A stretch of DNA of 64,000 nt from contig JBGULC010000027.1 in assembly GCA_045114775.1 (NCBI GenBank), forward strand, positions 20,115 through 84,114. The letters are read 5' to 3'. A program made the position numbers and the translations under genes. Position 1 is the stretch's first letter. The number at the start of each line of letters is the position of its first letter. Below, piece by piece: positions 23,212 to 31,913 of this stretch. The notes under the pieces were generated by a model, which ran no database searches, had not been told where the DNA came from, and saw nothing but the letters and a program-made list of their open reading frames with translations. The stretch comes from UBA3792 sp045114775. Lineage in GTDB: Bacteria; Bacillota; Clostridia; Christensenellales; CAG-138.

Positions 23212-25581
23212 ATGGATACGAAAACCATTATGCAGCAGATCGAACTCGTTCTGAAACGCGATGCGCAGGTCTCTCTTCGGGAAGCAACGACACAGCAGCT
23301 CCACGCCGCGCTCGCATCGGTCGTGATGGGCGCGATCGCCGATCCGTGGTACGAGAGCCGCCATGCGCACGAGCGCGCCAGGAGCACCTATTATTTTTCG
23401 GCGGAATATCTTGTCGGACGCATGGTGTACAACAACCTGTTCGCCCTCGGGATCCTGGACGAGGTTAAAAAGGAATTTGCGGATCGCGGGCTGGACCTTG
23501 CGGCATTTGAGGATATCGAGGACGCGGCGCTCGGAAACGGCGGCTTGGGCCGTCTTGCGGCATGCTTCCTGGATTCCGCGGCGACGATGAACCTGCCGCT
23601 CGACGGCTACGGCATCCGCTATAAGTACGGTCTCTTCAAGCAGACTTTCACGAACGGTTTTCAGACCGAGAGCGCGGACGACTGGCAGCGCTTCGGCGAT
23701 CCGTGGAGCCGCCGCCGCGACACGCATGAGGTGCTCGTGCATTTCTCCGATCAGACCGTGCGCGCCGTCCCGTACGACATGCCGATCATCGGCTACCACA
23801 CCGACAACATCGGCACGCTCCGGCTCTGGCAGAGCGAGGCGGTCGAGGACTTTGACTTCCAGAAGTTCAACAATCAGGAATACGCGGTCGCGGTGCTTGA
23901 GAAGAATGCCGTTGAGGACATCACGCGTGTGCTGTACCCGAACGACACGACCACCGCGGGCAAGCGTCTGCGTCTGAAGCAGCAGTATTTCCTTTCCTCG
24001 GCTTCGCTGCAGGACCTGCTGTTCCGCTTCAAGCGTGAGAACCGCCCGATCACCGAGTTCGCGGATCTCGTTTCCATTCAGCTCAACGACACGCATCCGA
24101 CGGTCTCCATTCCGGAGCTCATGCGGCTGCTGATGCTCGAGGGCCTCAGCTTCGACGAGGCGTTTGAGATCACGCGCAAGACATTCTCCTACACGAACCA
24201 CACGGTCATGCAGGAAGCGCTCGAGAAGTGGGACGTCGCGCTGTTCCGCGATCTGCTGCCCGAGATCTACGACATCATCTGGCGCATCAACACCAAGCTG
24301 TGCGGCGAGATCATGGCGATGGGCCGCGACTGCGAGCCGTACGCGATCGTATCGAACAACATCATCCGCATGGCGAACCTCGCCGTGTACGCGTCGAGCT
24401 ACGTCAACGGCGTCGCGGAGATCCACACGCAGATCCTGAAAGACGACGTTCTGAAGATCTGGTACGAGGTCTATCCGGAACGCTTCCAGAACAAGACGAA
24501 CGGCATCACGCAGCGCCGCTGGCTGGGCCTTTGCAATCCGGAGCTTTCTAAGTACATCACCGACCGCATCGGCGGCGGCTGGATCACCGATCTCGAGCAG
24601 CTCCAGGGCCTGAAACAGTTTATGAGCGACAGGGACGTCGATGAATTCATCGAAGTCAAGCGTGAAAAGAAGCGTCAGCTCCGGGAGATCATCAGAAAGC
24701 GCGAGGGCGTGGATCTGCCCGAAAGCTTCTGCTTCGACGTGCAGGTCAAGCGTATGCACGAGTATAAGCGTCAGCTTCTGAATGCGTTCGCGATCATGGA
24801 CATCTACTACGGAATCAAGGACGGGCGCATCAAGGACTTCACGCCGACCGCGTTCATCTTCGGCGCCAAGGCCGCGCCGGGTTATCTCCGCGCCAAGGCT
24901 GCGATAAAGTACATCAACGAGATCGCGAAGAAGATCAACAGCGATCCGGACGTCAAGGACCTGATGCGCGTGGTCTTCGTGCACAACTACAACTGCTCCT
25001 ACGCCGAGCACATCATCCCGGCGGCGGACATTTCCGAGCAGATCTCTCCGGCGGGCACCGAGGCGAGCGGCACCGGCAACATGAAGCTGATGCTCAACGG
25101 CGCGGTCACGCTCGGCACCTTCGACGGCGCGAACGTCGAGATCGTGCAGGAGGCGGGCGAGGAGAACAACTACGTGTTCGGCTACAGCGTCGACGACCTC
25201 AACGCGCTGCGTCCGCACTACAATCCGAAGGCGATCTACGACTACGAGCCGCGCGTGCGCCGCGTGGTCGATTCCCTGATCGACGGCACGTTCTCCGACA
25301 ACGGCACCGGCGTCTTCACCGATCTGCACCGCTCGCTGCTGTTCGGCAACGGCTGGCAGAAGCCGGACTACTACTTCGTACTGCAGGAGATGCTCCCGTA
25401 CATCGACCGCAAGCTCGACGCGCTGAACGACTATAAGGACATCCGCGCGTTCACGAGAAAGTGCATGATCAACACGGCGAGCGCGGGCAAGTTCTCTTCG
25501 GACCGCACGATCCGTCAGTACGCGAACGAGATCTGGCACATCAAGGAACTTCCGCATCACGACGGAATCAAGCTTTGGTAA
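23212..25581 (+). CDS. glgP: Glycogen/alpha-glucan phosphorylase
   Basis: 789 residues, normal family length. It releases glucose-1-phosphate from alpha-1,4-glucans. Seen: the N-terminal ALGNGGLGRLAACFLDS motif, YGIRYKYGLF, the NDTHPT segment, RRWLGLCNPEL, VQVKRMHEYKRQLLN, and the pyridoxal-phosphate site EASGTGNMKLMLNGA near the C-terminus. The ATG follows GGGGAAGGGA by 2-3 bp. It is a monocistronic unit with strong promoter and terminators, away from the rest of a glycogen operon in this window. It is heavily codon-biased to GC-ending codons, consistent with high expression. Confidence 0.97.
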   Translation: MDTKTIMQQIELVLKRDAQVSLREATTQQLHAALASVVMGAIADPWYESRHAHERARSTYYFSAEYLVGRMVYNNLFALGILDEVKKEFADRGLDLAAFEDIEDAALGNGGLGRLAACFLDSAATMNLPLDGYGIRYKYGLFKQTFTNGFQTESADDWQRFGDPWSRRRDTHEVLVHFSDQTVRAVPYDMPIIGYHTDNIGTLRLWQSEAVEDFDFQKFNNQEYAVAVLEKNAVEDITRVLYPNDTTTAGKRLRLKQQYFLSSASLQDLLFRFKRENRPITEFADLVSIQLNDTHPTVSIPELMRLLMLEGLSFDEAFEITRKTFSYTNHTVMQEALEKWDVALFRDLLPEIYDIIWRINTKLCGEIMAMGRDCEPYAIVSNNIIRMANLAVYASSYVNGVAEIHTQILKDDVLKIWYEVYPERFQNKTNGITQRRWLGLCNPELSKYITDRIGGGWITDLEQLQGLKQFMSDRDVDEFIEVKREKKRQLREIIRKREGVDLPESFCFDVQVKRMHEYKRQLLNAFAIMDIYYGIKDGRIKDFTPTAFIFGAKAAPGYLRAKAAIKYINEIAKKINSDPDVKDLMRVVFVHNYNCSYAEHIIPAADISEQISPAGTEASGTGNMKLMLNGAVTLGTFDGANVEIVQEAGEENNYVFGYSVDDLNALRPHYNPKAIYDYEPRVRRVVDSLIDGTFSDNGTGVFTDLHRSLLFGNGWQKPDYYFVLQEMLPYIDRKLDALNDYKDIRAFTRKCMINTASAGKFSSDRTIRQYANEIWHIKELPHHDGIKLW

Positions 25582-25589
25582 GCGATATC

Positions 25590-25618
25590 GGGTGAAAGCA
25601 GAGCTTTCACCCGGTTTG
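25590..25618 (+). terminator. Terminator hairpin after glgP
   Basis: Perfect 10-bp stem GGGTGAAAGC, loop AGA, GCTTTCACCC (25590-25612), followed by GGTTTGATTTT; the T-run is broken. Confidence 0.7.
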
Positions 25619-25733
25619 ATTTTCAGCCTTCGTCCGAAACGCAATGCATTTCCATGCGTGCGCGGGAACGCACCTGCGCGCAAAAAGAGGCACGGTCTGT
25701 GAACCGTACCGCAGATCAACAAGAAAACACGGG

Positions 25734-25762
25734 CGGCGATCATGCGATCGCCGTTGTTTTTT
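25734..25762 (+). terminator. Second terminator between glgP and the MoxR operon
   Basis: CGGCGATC, loop ATGC, GATCGCCG, then TTGTTTTTT. The 120 bp between the two hairpins contains no gene that I can support. Confidence 0.75.
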
Positions 25763-25818
25763 GGAAATATATAGGCATAATATTACAGTTTAGATACAAT
25801 TCTGACGCAAATCTGTGT

Positions 25819-25824
25819 TATAAT
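25819..25824 (+). promoter_or_regulatory. -10 box of the MoxR operon
   Basis: TATAAT at 25819-25824, AT-rich upstream DNA, -35 not clear (ACAATT at 25796-25801 at 17 bp). It leaves a leader of about 40 nt before the ATG at 25871. Confidence 0.6.
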
Positions 25825-25870
25825 GCATTCAGAAACCTTACAGAACGGGACAAGCAGGGGAGAAAGACCG

Positions 25871-26803
25871 ATGAACGATCCGAAATCCATTCTCGATGAA
25901 CTGAAGAAAGCCGTTGTCGGCAAGGACAACGTACTGATCATGGCGCTTTTGGCGATCCTGGCGCGCGGGCACATCCTCCTGGAGGACATTCCGGGCGTCG
26001 GCAAGACGACGATGGCGCTGGCGTTTTCGAAGGCGCTGGGGCTCGAATACCACCGCGTGCAGTTCACGCCGGACGTTCTGCCGAGCGATATCGTCGGCTT
26101 TTCGGTCTATGACCGCGAGAGCGGCAAAATGAACTACAAACCCGGCGCGATCCTCTGCAATCTGTTCCTTGCGGACGAGCTGAACCGCGCGACGAGCCGC
26201 ACGCAGTCCGCGCTGCTCGAAGCGATGGAGGAGGGCAACGTCACCGTCGACGGCGTGACGCACCCGATGCCGGACCCGTTCGTGGTCATCGCGACGCAGA
26301 ATCCGGTCGGCGCGAGCGGCACGCAGCTTCTGCCCGATTCACAGCTCGACCGCTTTATGGTGCGGCTGACGCTCGGCTATCCGCGTCCCACCGATGAAAT
26401 GGAGCTTCTGAACCGCAAGCAGCGCGGCAACCCGCTGGAGGGCGTGCGATGCATCGCGAACCGTGCGGGGCTGCATGAGATCCGCCTTGCAGTCGACAAT
26501 ACCTACGTAGACAAAAAGATCTTCGATTACGTGATCCGCCTCTCGAACGCGACGCGCTCGCACGCGTCGGTTCTGCAGGGAGCGAGTCCGCGCGCTTCGC
26601 TCGCCGTCGTTTCCATGGCGAAGGCCTCGGCGTGGGTGCAGGGACGCGACTACGTGATCCCGGCCGACGTGCGGCTCATCTATCCCGCAACGGTCACGCA
26701 CCGCCTGATCCTGACGCCGGAAGCAAAAGCGTCCGGACAGACTGCGGAAGCCGTTCTCGAAGATGTACTGGCGCATATCGCGCCGCCCGCCGTGCGAGGA
26801 TGA
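25871..26803 (+). CDS. MoxR-family AAA+ ATPase
   Basis: 310 residues. Walker A GVGKTT (Lys45), Walker B LFLADELNRA, sensor-like IATQNP and the typical LLPDSQLDRFMVRL segment of MoxR proteins. These ATPases act as chaperones for partner proteins carrying DUF58/VWA domains. The start at 25871 has GGGGAGAAAG 5 bp upstream; an in-frame ATG at 25823 overlaps the -10 box and is rejected. It overlaps the DUF58 gene by 4 bp and heads the conserved MoxR-DUF58-transglutaminase operon. Confidence 0.95.
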   Translation: MNDPKSILDELKKAVVGKDNVLIMALLAILARGHILLEDIPGVGKTTMALAFSKALGLEYHRVQFTPDVLPSDIVGFSVYDRESGKMNYKPGAILCNLFLADELNRATSRTQSALLEAMEEGNVTVDGVTHPMPDPFVVIATQNPVGASGTQLLPDSQLDRFMVRLTLGYPRPTDEMELLNRKQRGNPLEGVRCIANRAGLHEIRLAVDNTYVDKKIFDYVIRLSNATRSHASVLQGASPRASLAVVSMAKASAWVQGRDYVIPADVRLIYPATVTHRLILTPEAKASGQTAEAVLEDVLAHIAPPAVRG

Positions 26804-27753
26804 CCGGCAGACGGGTGACATACGGAGCGTTTCTGATCGCGGTATGCGCTCTGCATCTTGCTTACGGGCAGTATGTATCGTTTTACATACTGCTGTTTGT
26901 GTTGCTGCTGCCCGTTCTGTCCCTGCTTCTGAGCCTTCCCGCGATCCTGACGTCGCGTGCGGAGCTGAGCGGCGGCGTCGATGTGCAGCGCGGAAGGGCG
27001 TCCGAGGTCACGCTGAAGGTGCAGTGCAGATCCTTTCTGCCGCCCGAGGCATGGAAGCTGAAGATCGAACGGCAAAACCTCTTTCTGGAATCGAGTCCCA
27101 AGCGCACGAAGATGCGTTTTTATGCCGTGCGGGAAAAGGCGGTCCGGTTCAAGCCCGACACCGGACGGCTCGGCACGATGATGATCCGTATCCGTTCGGC
27201 GCGCGTATGCGACTATCTCGGCCTGTTTGCGATCCCGATCCGCCGCGGCGATCCCGTGACAGTGACGGTCATGCCGAACGCCGAAGAACCGATACCGGTA
27301 CCGGAGCTTGTCGAACCTTCCGACCGGATCATGAAGCCGAAGCCGATCGGATTCTCCGAGGAGCATGAGCTTCGTCCGTATCGCGAGGGCGATGCGATCA
27401 ACCTGATCCATTGGAAGCTGACCGAAAAGATGGACGCGCCGATCGTGCGTGAGCCGCAGGAGCTGATGCGCAAGAACATTGTGCTGTGCATGGATCGCTT
27501 CCGCGATTACGAACGCGGGCAGAGCGTTCTGGAGCAGCTTCGGTATCTTGCGGACGTCCTAAATGAAAACCGGATCCCGTTCACGCTGTATTACGGGCTT
27601 GAGAACACCCGGATTGAGGGCGACGGCGATTTCGAGCATTTTCTGCGCTCCTATCTCTCCGGACTGATCCGCGACGAGAAGGCGCAGTCTGTCAGCGCCG
27701 GCAACGATACGCTCGTCTATCGGATCACGCCGAAGCAGGAGGTGCGGTCATGA
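26800..27753 (+). CDS. DUF58 domain membrane protein
   Basis: 317 residues. Two N-terminal membrane helices (~7-45), a beta-rich extracytoplasmic-type middle, then the DUF58 core: ELRPYREGDAINLIHWKLT, followed by MDAPIVREPQE and a VWA-like beta strand NIVLCMDRF. The start at 26800 (ATGA overlapping the MoxR stop) begins a proper membrane helix; the frame is open upstream without coding character. DUF58 proteins are partners of MoxR ATPases; their precise role is not established. Confidence 0.92.
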   Translation: MTGRRVTYGAFLIAVCALHLAYGQYVSFYILLFVLLLPVLSLLLSLPAILTSRAELSGGVDVQRGRASEVTLKVQCRSFLPPEAWKLKIERQNLFLESSPKRTKMRFYAVREKAVRFKPDTGRLGTMMIRIRSARVCDYLGLFAIPIRRGDPVTVTVMPNAEEPIPVPELVEPSDRIMKPKPIGFSEEHELRPYREGDAINLIHWKLTEKMDAPIVREPQELMRKNIVLCMDRFRDYERGQSVLEQLRYLADVLNENRIPFTLYYGLENTRIEGDGDFEHFLRSYLSGLIRDEKAQSVSAGNDTLVYRITPKQEVRS

Positions 27754-29954
27754 GTCGGACGAAGACGTTTCTGACGGGACTCATCGGCGCAGTGCCGGTC
27801 GCCTGCGGCATGATCGCATGCGCATGCGCGTTTCCGACGGCGTTCGGGATCAAGTTTTCACACGAACCGCTGATCCTGTTCTGCATCGCGGCGTCGCTGC
27901 TGCTGTCCTTTTGGATGACCGCTCCGAAATACGGCTTCGGGTTCGGTGCGCTGTACCTTTCGGGGATGATCCTTCTCATCGTATTCTGCGCCGACCGCAT
28001 CGAGTGCGGTATCAAGGCTTTCTTTCAGGGTTCGGACATCAATGACCTATTCGTTCAGCAAATTCTCCCCAATCTTCCGGAGAAAGTCGCCGGTTTTTTC
28101 CGAGATCCGTTGGATCCGGCACTCGATCCCGAGTTGTCTGTTTCCCTGTTGCTGATGACCGTATCGGGAGTGGCGGGGATCCTGCTCGCCTATTCGCAGC
28201 TGCGGAGCAATGTCGCTGCGCTGCCGCTGCTGATCCCGCTGCCGATGATCCTGCTGAGCTTCGCCATTAAGGAGCTGCCGCCCGATCCATGGACGATCAT
28301 CCTGCTCTGCATCTATTACGGATTCGCGCTGTTCGGAAACGGATTCAAAAAAGGCGCTTCACCGCAGCGAGGCTTGTTTCTTGCTACGCTGCTGATTGCC
28401 GTGCTTGCACTCTGCGCAGTGCTCAAGCTGGCCGTTCCGGAGAATAAGGAGGCCGACTACACACTGATCTCCGACAGCACATGGGAAAAGCTGTTTTCCG
28501 ACTTGTTCGGCGATGCGAGCAATCCGGCTCCGGAGCAGTCCGGAAGCAGCAGTCCGCATGAGATTCGGCTGGATGCGGAACGAGAGCATGGCAACGGCGA
28601 GAACACCGCCTTCTCTGTACGCGCCGATCACGCGGGCATATATCATCTCCGCGTGCGTTCCTACGGCGCGTACAGCGGCGAAAGCTGGCTCAACGCGGAT
28701 GCGTACGGGGGAGAATGGCATGCGCTCGAAGCGCTCGGAAACCGGCAGCGGAACGCGGATGCAAGGATGGAGATCCGGGGTTTTGCCGCGGAGGAGCGGA
28801 TCGTGCCGTACGCGTTCCGTGCGGACGGCGTTGAGACGGAGGAGACCTGCATCAAGGCAAAGGACTCCGAGCCATACGAATGGCGGTATACGCAGAGCTA
28901 TTGCATCGACCCGCATCCGGTCACGGACGCGGAATTGGAATACTATCGCTTCGCGCTCGAACGGTATACGATGCCGGACGGCAAGGAGAAACAAGCGCTT
29001 CTGGCACTCGCGGAGAACGAGGGGATCCGTCCTCCCGAAGATCCGCAGGAGGACGTCTATGCCGTTTATGAAACGGCGCTGCAGGTAGCAAGCTATGTGC
29101 GCGGCGATCGCAGATACACGCTGGACCCGGAGAAAACACCCGACGGACAGGACTTTGTCCTGTATTTTCTCACGCAGGGCAACGAAGGGTACTGTGTGCA
29201 TTTTGCGAGCGCAACGACGGCGATGCTGCAGGCGATGGACATTCCCGCGCGTTACACGAGCGGATATTACGTCGTGAACATCAGCGACGAATGGACGACG
29301 GTCCCCGAAAACGCGAGACACGCATGGGCGGAGGTCTACCTTTGCGGAGTCGGCTGGATCCCGATCGAAAGTACGCAGTCCTTCCCGCCGAATCCGCCGC
29401 TCTCGGCAGTGATTCCGCAGGAGCCGACGCAGCAGACTTCGATGCCGACGTCGGAACTGCCGACTTCGGAGCCGGTACCGTCGACGCCGGGATCAAACGA
29501 ACCGGAGCAGTCCGTTCCGTCGCCGGTCCCGGAGCTGAGCGAGCCGCAAACGGACCCGCAGAAACAGCCCGGATCGTCCGGAAACGGCGCATCGAGCGAA
29601 GAGAATGCGCGAAAGCAAGGCGCATGGTGGCTGCTGCTGTTGATCCCGGTCGTTCCGATGCTGTGGGTCGGCGCATACCTGCTGACCCGCAACCGCAGGG
29701 AAGCGCGGTTCTCCGATCCGGACGTTCGCCGCGCGATCCCGGAGATGACATATTATCTCAGGCAGCTGGAGCGTTACGGGATCGGAAAGGATCCGGATGC
29801 GGAGCGTTGGGCTGAGGAGGCGGCGTTCTCCGACCACGATATGCAGGCGGAGCGAAAGGAACTGAAAAAACGCGTACGCGCGGCGCAGAAGGCAGTGTAT
29901 CGGGACAAACCGCTTCGGCGGTTTCTGCTCCGGTGGCTCCGGTTCATGCTGTGA
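27750..29954 (+). CDS. Transglutaminase-like membrane protein (TgpA type)
   Basis: 734 residues. About seven N-terminal membrane helices to residue ~230, an extracytoplasmic transglutaminase-like cysteine-protease fold, a Ser/Pro/Glu linker (~555-620), a last membrane helix (WWLLLLIPVVPMLWVGAYLL), and a cytoplasmic tail. Catalytic Cys482 is in GYCVHFAS and His524 in ARHAWAEVY; the third residue, normally Asp, appears as Glu540 in WIPIEST. It overlaps DUF58 by 4 bp. Members of this operon are thought to act on cell-surface peptides or proteins; the substrate is unknown. Confidence 0.92.
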   Translation: MSRTKTFLTGLIGAVPVACGMIACACAFPTAFGIKFSHEPLILFCIAASLLLSFWMTAPKYGFGFGALYLSGMILLIVFCADRIECGIKAFFQGSDINDLFVQQILPNLPEKVAGFFRDPLDPALDPELSVSLLLMTVSGVAGILLAYSQLRSNVAALPLLIPLPMILLSFAIKELPPDPWTIILLCIYYGFALFGNGFKKGASPQRGLFLATLLIAVLALCAVLKLAVPENKEADYTLISDSTWEKLFSDLFGDASNPAPEQSGSSSPHEIRLDAEREHGNGENTAFSVRADHAGIYHLRVRSYGAYSGESWLNADAYGGEWHALEALGNRQRNADARMEIRGFAAEERIVPYAFRADGVETEETCIKAKDSEPYEWRYTQSYCIDPHPVTDAELEYYRFALERYTMPDGKEKQALLALAENEGIRPPEDPQEDVYAVYETALQVASYVRGDRRYTLDPEKTPDGQDFVLYFLTQGNEGYCVHFASATTAMLQAMDIPARYTSGYYVVNISDEWTTVPENARHAWAEVYLCGVGWIPIESTQSFPPNPPLSAVIPQEPTQQTSMPTSELPTSEPVPSTPGSNEPEQSVPSPVPELSEPQTDPQKQPGSSGNGASSEENARKQGAWWLLLLIPVVPMLWVGAYLLTRNRREARFSDPDVRRAIPEMTYYLRQLERYGIGKDPDAERWAEEAAFSDHDMQAERKELKKRVRAAQKAVYRDKPLRRFLLRWLRFML

Positions 29955-29987
29955 AGCGCGGAAAATGTAAAATCATCGTCCGAAGGG

Positions 29988-30016
29988 TTGAAAACCCGCA
30001 CCTTGTATGGTATAGT
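29988..30016 (+). promoter_or_regulatory. Promoter of the phosphodiester glycosidase gene
   Basis: -35 TTGAAA (29988-29993), 17-bp spacer, -10 TATAGT (30011-30016). A GGGTT/AACCC stem overlaps the -35. Confidence 0.78.
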
Positions 30017-30074
30017 GCATGGACGGAAATAAAAAGCCGAAACGGCTTGCACCGATCGTCTTTGGGAGATTGAG

Positions 30075-31502
30075 ATGGAGAAAAAAAGAGAAGAACACAG
30101 CATGGGCGCGCTACGCGTGATCGCGTCGGTCCTCGCAAATCTGACGGGCATTTTGTCCGCAAACTATATTGTATTTTACATTCTGGATCACTACAACACG
30201 GGATTCCACTTTGTCGTTCACTCGGAATTCATTCTGACGAAATACTTGCACGTCGTGATCCCGATCCTGCTGCTTCTGACGGCGCTTCTGTATCTGCTGA
30301 TCTTTGTCGGCGGCGGATATAAGCCGAAAAAGCTCAATAAAAAGCGGCTGATCGCGATCATCGTCGTCGATATTCTGCTTGCCGGGATGTTTGCAATGAC
30401 GGTCAACGCGCGCGCATTCGGCTGGGTGAAATGGCTGAGACCCGAAGAAGCCGCGCCGGTCGCGATCGGAACGCCGCCGCCCAAGCAGACGCCCGCTGCG
30501 ACGGAAACGCCGAAGCCGACGGAAACGCCGGAGCCGACGGAAACGCCGGAGCCCACGCCCGAACGTACGCTTGCGCCGAATGAAACACCGACGCCGACGC
30601 CGGAAGAAACGCCGACGCCGGAGCCGACACCGGAGCCTACGCCGGAAACGACTCCGATCCCCGGACTTCTGGGAGACGATTTCAAGGAGAAGTTCTCGGA
30701 GGGCGAGCCGATCGTCACCGAGCCGAACACGAGCGAAACGCTGGCCGACGGCACGGTCCGCACGCTGATCTACAAGTATGCGGGGCAGAAGAGCGCGTTC
30801 GAGCTGTATCATTGTCAGAAGGGCAGGCAGGAATATCAGATCGTCGAAATCTACGTCCGCGAGATCGAAATGCTGACCGCGGCGTATGAAAACGATCAGG
30901 GCAACACGAAGAAGATCGGCATGTTTGCGAAAGACTGCAATGCGCTGGTCGCGATCAGCTCCGATTACTTTGCCGCCAACGCGAACGATCAAGGTCTGAT
31001 CGTCCGGAACGGCATGCTGATCCGCAACAAGGCCTGCAAGGACTCCGACCTGTGCGTGATCTATTGGGGGGACGGCTCGATGAAGTGCTTCGATTGCCGG
31101 AAGGATCAGATCGACAACAACGCGATCATAGCGGAGCATCCGTATCACACCTTCTACTTCGGACCGTCGCTGCTGGACGAGAACGGCAACGCAAAGACCA
31201 AGTTCAACTCCTCGCTCGGCGGAAAGAATCCGCGCAGCGTGCTCGGATACTATGCTCCCGGGCATTACGCATTCATCACCGTGCTCGGCGGCTATGACAT
31301 GATCGACATCAACGGGCACAACAACGGCAAGTCAAAGTGCGAAGGCTTCACGTTTGCCGAACTGTCGGAGCTGTGCGCCTCTCTCAATATGAAGGCGGCG
31401 TACAACCTGGACGGCGGCAGATCGATCGGGATGTACTGGAACAACAAACTGTTCGGACACAACGTCCGTGCGATCGGCGATATCCTCGCCGTCGTGGATT
31501 GA
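30075..31502 (+). CDS. Membrane-anchored phosphodiester glycosidase (NAGPA family)
   Basis: 475 residues. Three membrane helices at ~15-35, ~55-78 and ~90-112, then an extracytoplasmic Thr/Pro/Glu repeat linker (~130-195). The C-terminal NAGPA-type domain (~205-475) has KIGMFAKDCNALVAISSDYF, NPRSVLGYY and the family hallmark YNLDGGRSIGMYW. The family removes GlcNAc from phosphodiester-linked glycans and occurs in wall- or exopolysaccharide-related proteins of Firmicutes. The ATG has GGGAG 6 bp upstream. A small membrane protein gene follows 15 bp downstream and is probably co-transcribed. Confidence 0.9.
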   Translation: MEKKREEHSMGALRVIASVLANLTGILSANYIVFYILDHYNTGFHFVVHSEFILTKYLHVVIPILLLLTALLYLLIFVGGGYKPKKLNKKRLIAIIVVDILLAGMFAMTVNARAFGWVKWLRPEEAAPVAIGTPPPKQTPAATETPKPTETPEPTETPEPTPERTLAPNETPTPTPEETPTPEPTPEPTPETTPIPGLLGDDFKEKFSEGEPIVTEPNTSETLADGTVRTLIYKYAGQKSAFELYHCQKGRQEYQIVEIYVREIEMLTAAYENDQGNTKKIGMFAKDCNALVAISSDYFAANANDQGLIVRNGMLIRNKACKDSDLCVIYWGDGSMKCFDCRKDQIDNNAIIAEHPYHTFYFGPSLLDENGNAKTKFNSSLGGKNPRSVLGYYAPGHYAFITVLGGYDMIDINGHNNGKSKCEGFTFAELSELCASLNMKAAYNLDGGRSIGMYWNNKLFGHNVRAIGDILAVVD

Positions 31503-31517
31503 TCGGAGGGACAGACC

Positions 31518-31751
31518 ATGAAGAAAAAAACGATTCTGACCGTCGTCGCGCTGATCGCGGCGCTGACCGCGCTCGTTTACCTTGCCGTACTGTTTCTCTG
31601 GCAGTTCGGGGTGCTTCCCGAAACGGAAACGGACGAAAGCCTGTTCACGAAGGGATATCTCTTCCTGCCGCTGCCGGTCATAGCGCTTGTCGCCTGCATT
31701 CTTCTGCAGGTGCTTTCGGTCCGCTCCGGGAAAAAGAGAAAAAAGAGCTGA
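31518..31751 (+). CDS. Small two-helix membrane protein
   Basis: 77 residues. Helix 1 TILTVVALIAALTALVYLAV, a short acidic outside loop (PETETDESLF), helix 2 LPLPVIALVACILLQVL, and a basic C-terminal tail (RSGKKRKKS). A strong ribosome binding site (GGAGGGA) precedes the ATG. It is the second gene of the glycosidase operon, ending at a terminator. No recognisable family; possibly an accessory subunit of the glycosidase (inference). Confidence 0.75.
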   Translation: MKKKTILTVVALIAALTALVYLAVLFLWQFGVLPETETDESLFTKGYLFLPLPVIALVACILLQVLSVRSGKKRKKS

Positions 31752-31764
31752 TTGCAGAAACAGG

Positions 31765-31795
31765 GAACGCTTCCGTCGCGGAGGCGTTCTTTTTT
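31765..31795 (+). terminator. Rho-independent terminator of the glycosidase operon
   Basis: GAACGCTTCCG, loop TCG, CGGAGGCGTTC (one G-T pair), then six T. Confidence 0.93.
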
Positions 31796-31822
31796 GCAGA
31801 GCATCAATAAGCCGTTCCGACG

Positions 31823-31847
31823 CCGCGCTTTTCCGTCGCGCGGTTTT
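31823..31847 (+). terminator. Possible backup terminator
   Basis: CCGCGC, 9-base loop, GCGCGG, then TTTT. Weaker than the preceding one. Confidence 0.4.
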
Positions 31848-31849
31848 CC

Positions 31850-31878
31850 TTGACCGGACGGACAATAACGGGTATACT
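31850..31878 (+). promoter_or_regulatory. Promoter of the trxB-nth-obg-yhbY operon
   Basis: -35 TTGACC (31850-31855), exactly 17 bp, -10 TATACT (31873-31878). One of the strongest matches to the vegetative consensus in the window. Confidence 0.88.
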
Positions 31879-31913
31879 GTATTTGTGAGATTTTATGGAA
31901 ACGAGGAATGATC

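Noticed and set aside
23104..25743. 879-codon minus-strand frame opposite glgP
   Set aside because: Same cause: strong third-position GC bias of glgP keeps the opposite frame open. No ribosome binding site, promoter or domain.
25613..25870. Possible structured RNA or small gene between glgP and the MoxR gene
   Set aside because: Hairpins there look like terminators, and no riboswitch or 6S-type conserved core could be recognised. The open frame 25654-25899 overlaps the promoter and has no coding character.
30470..30660. Tandem repeat in the glycosidase gene
   Set aside because: In-frame Thr-Pro-Glu linker coding sequence, not a regulatory repeat array.
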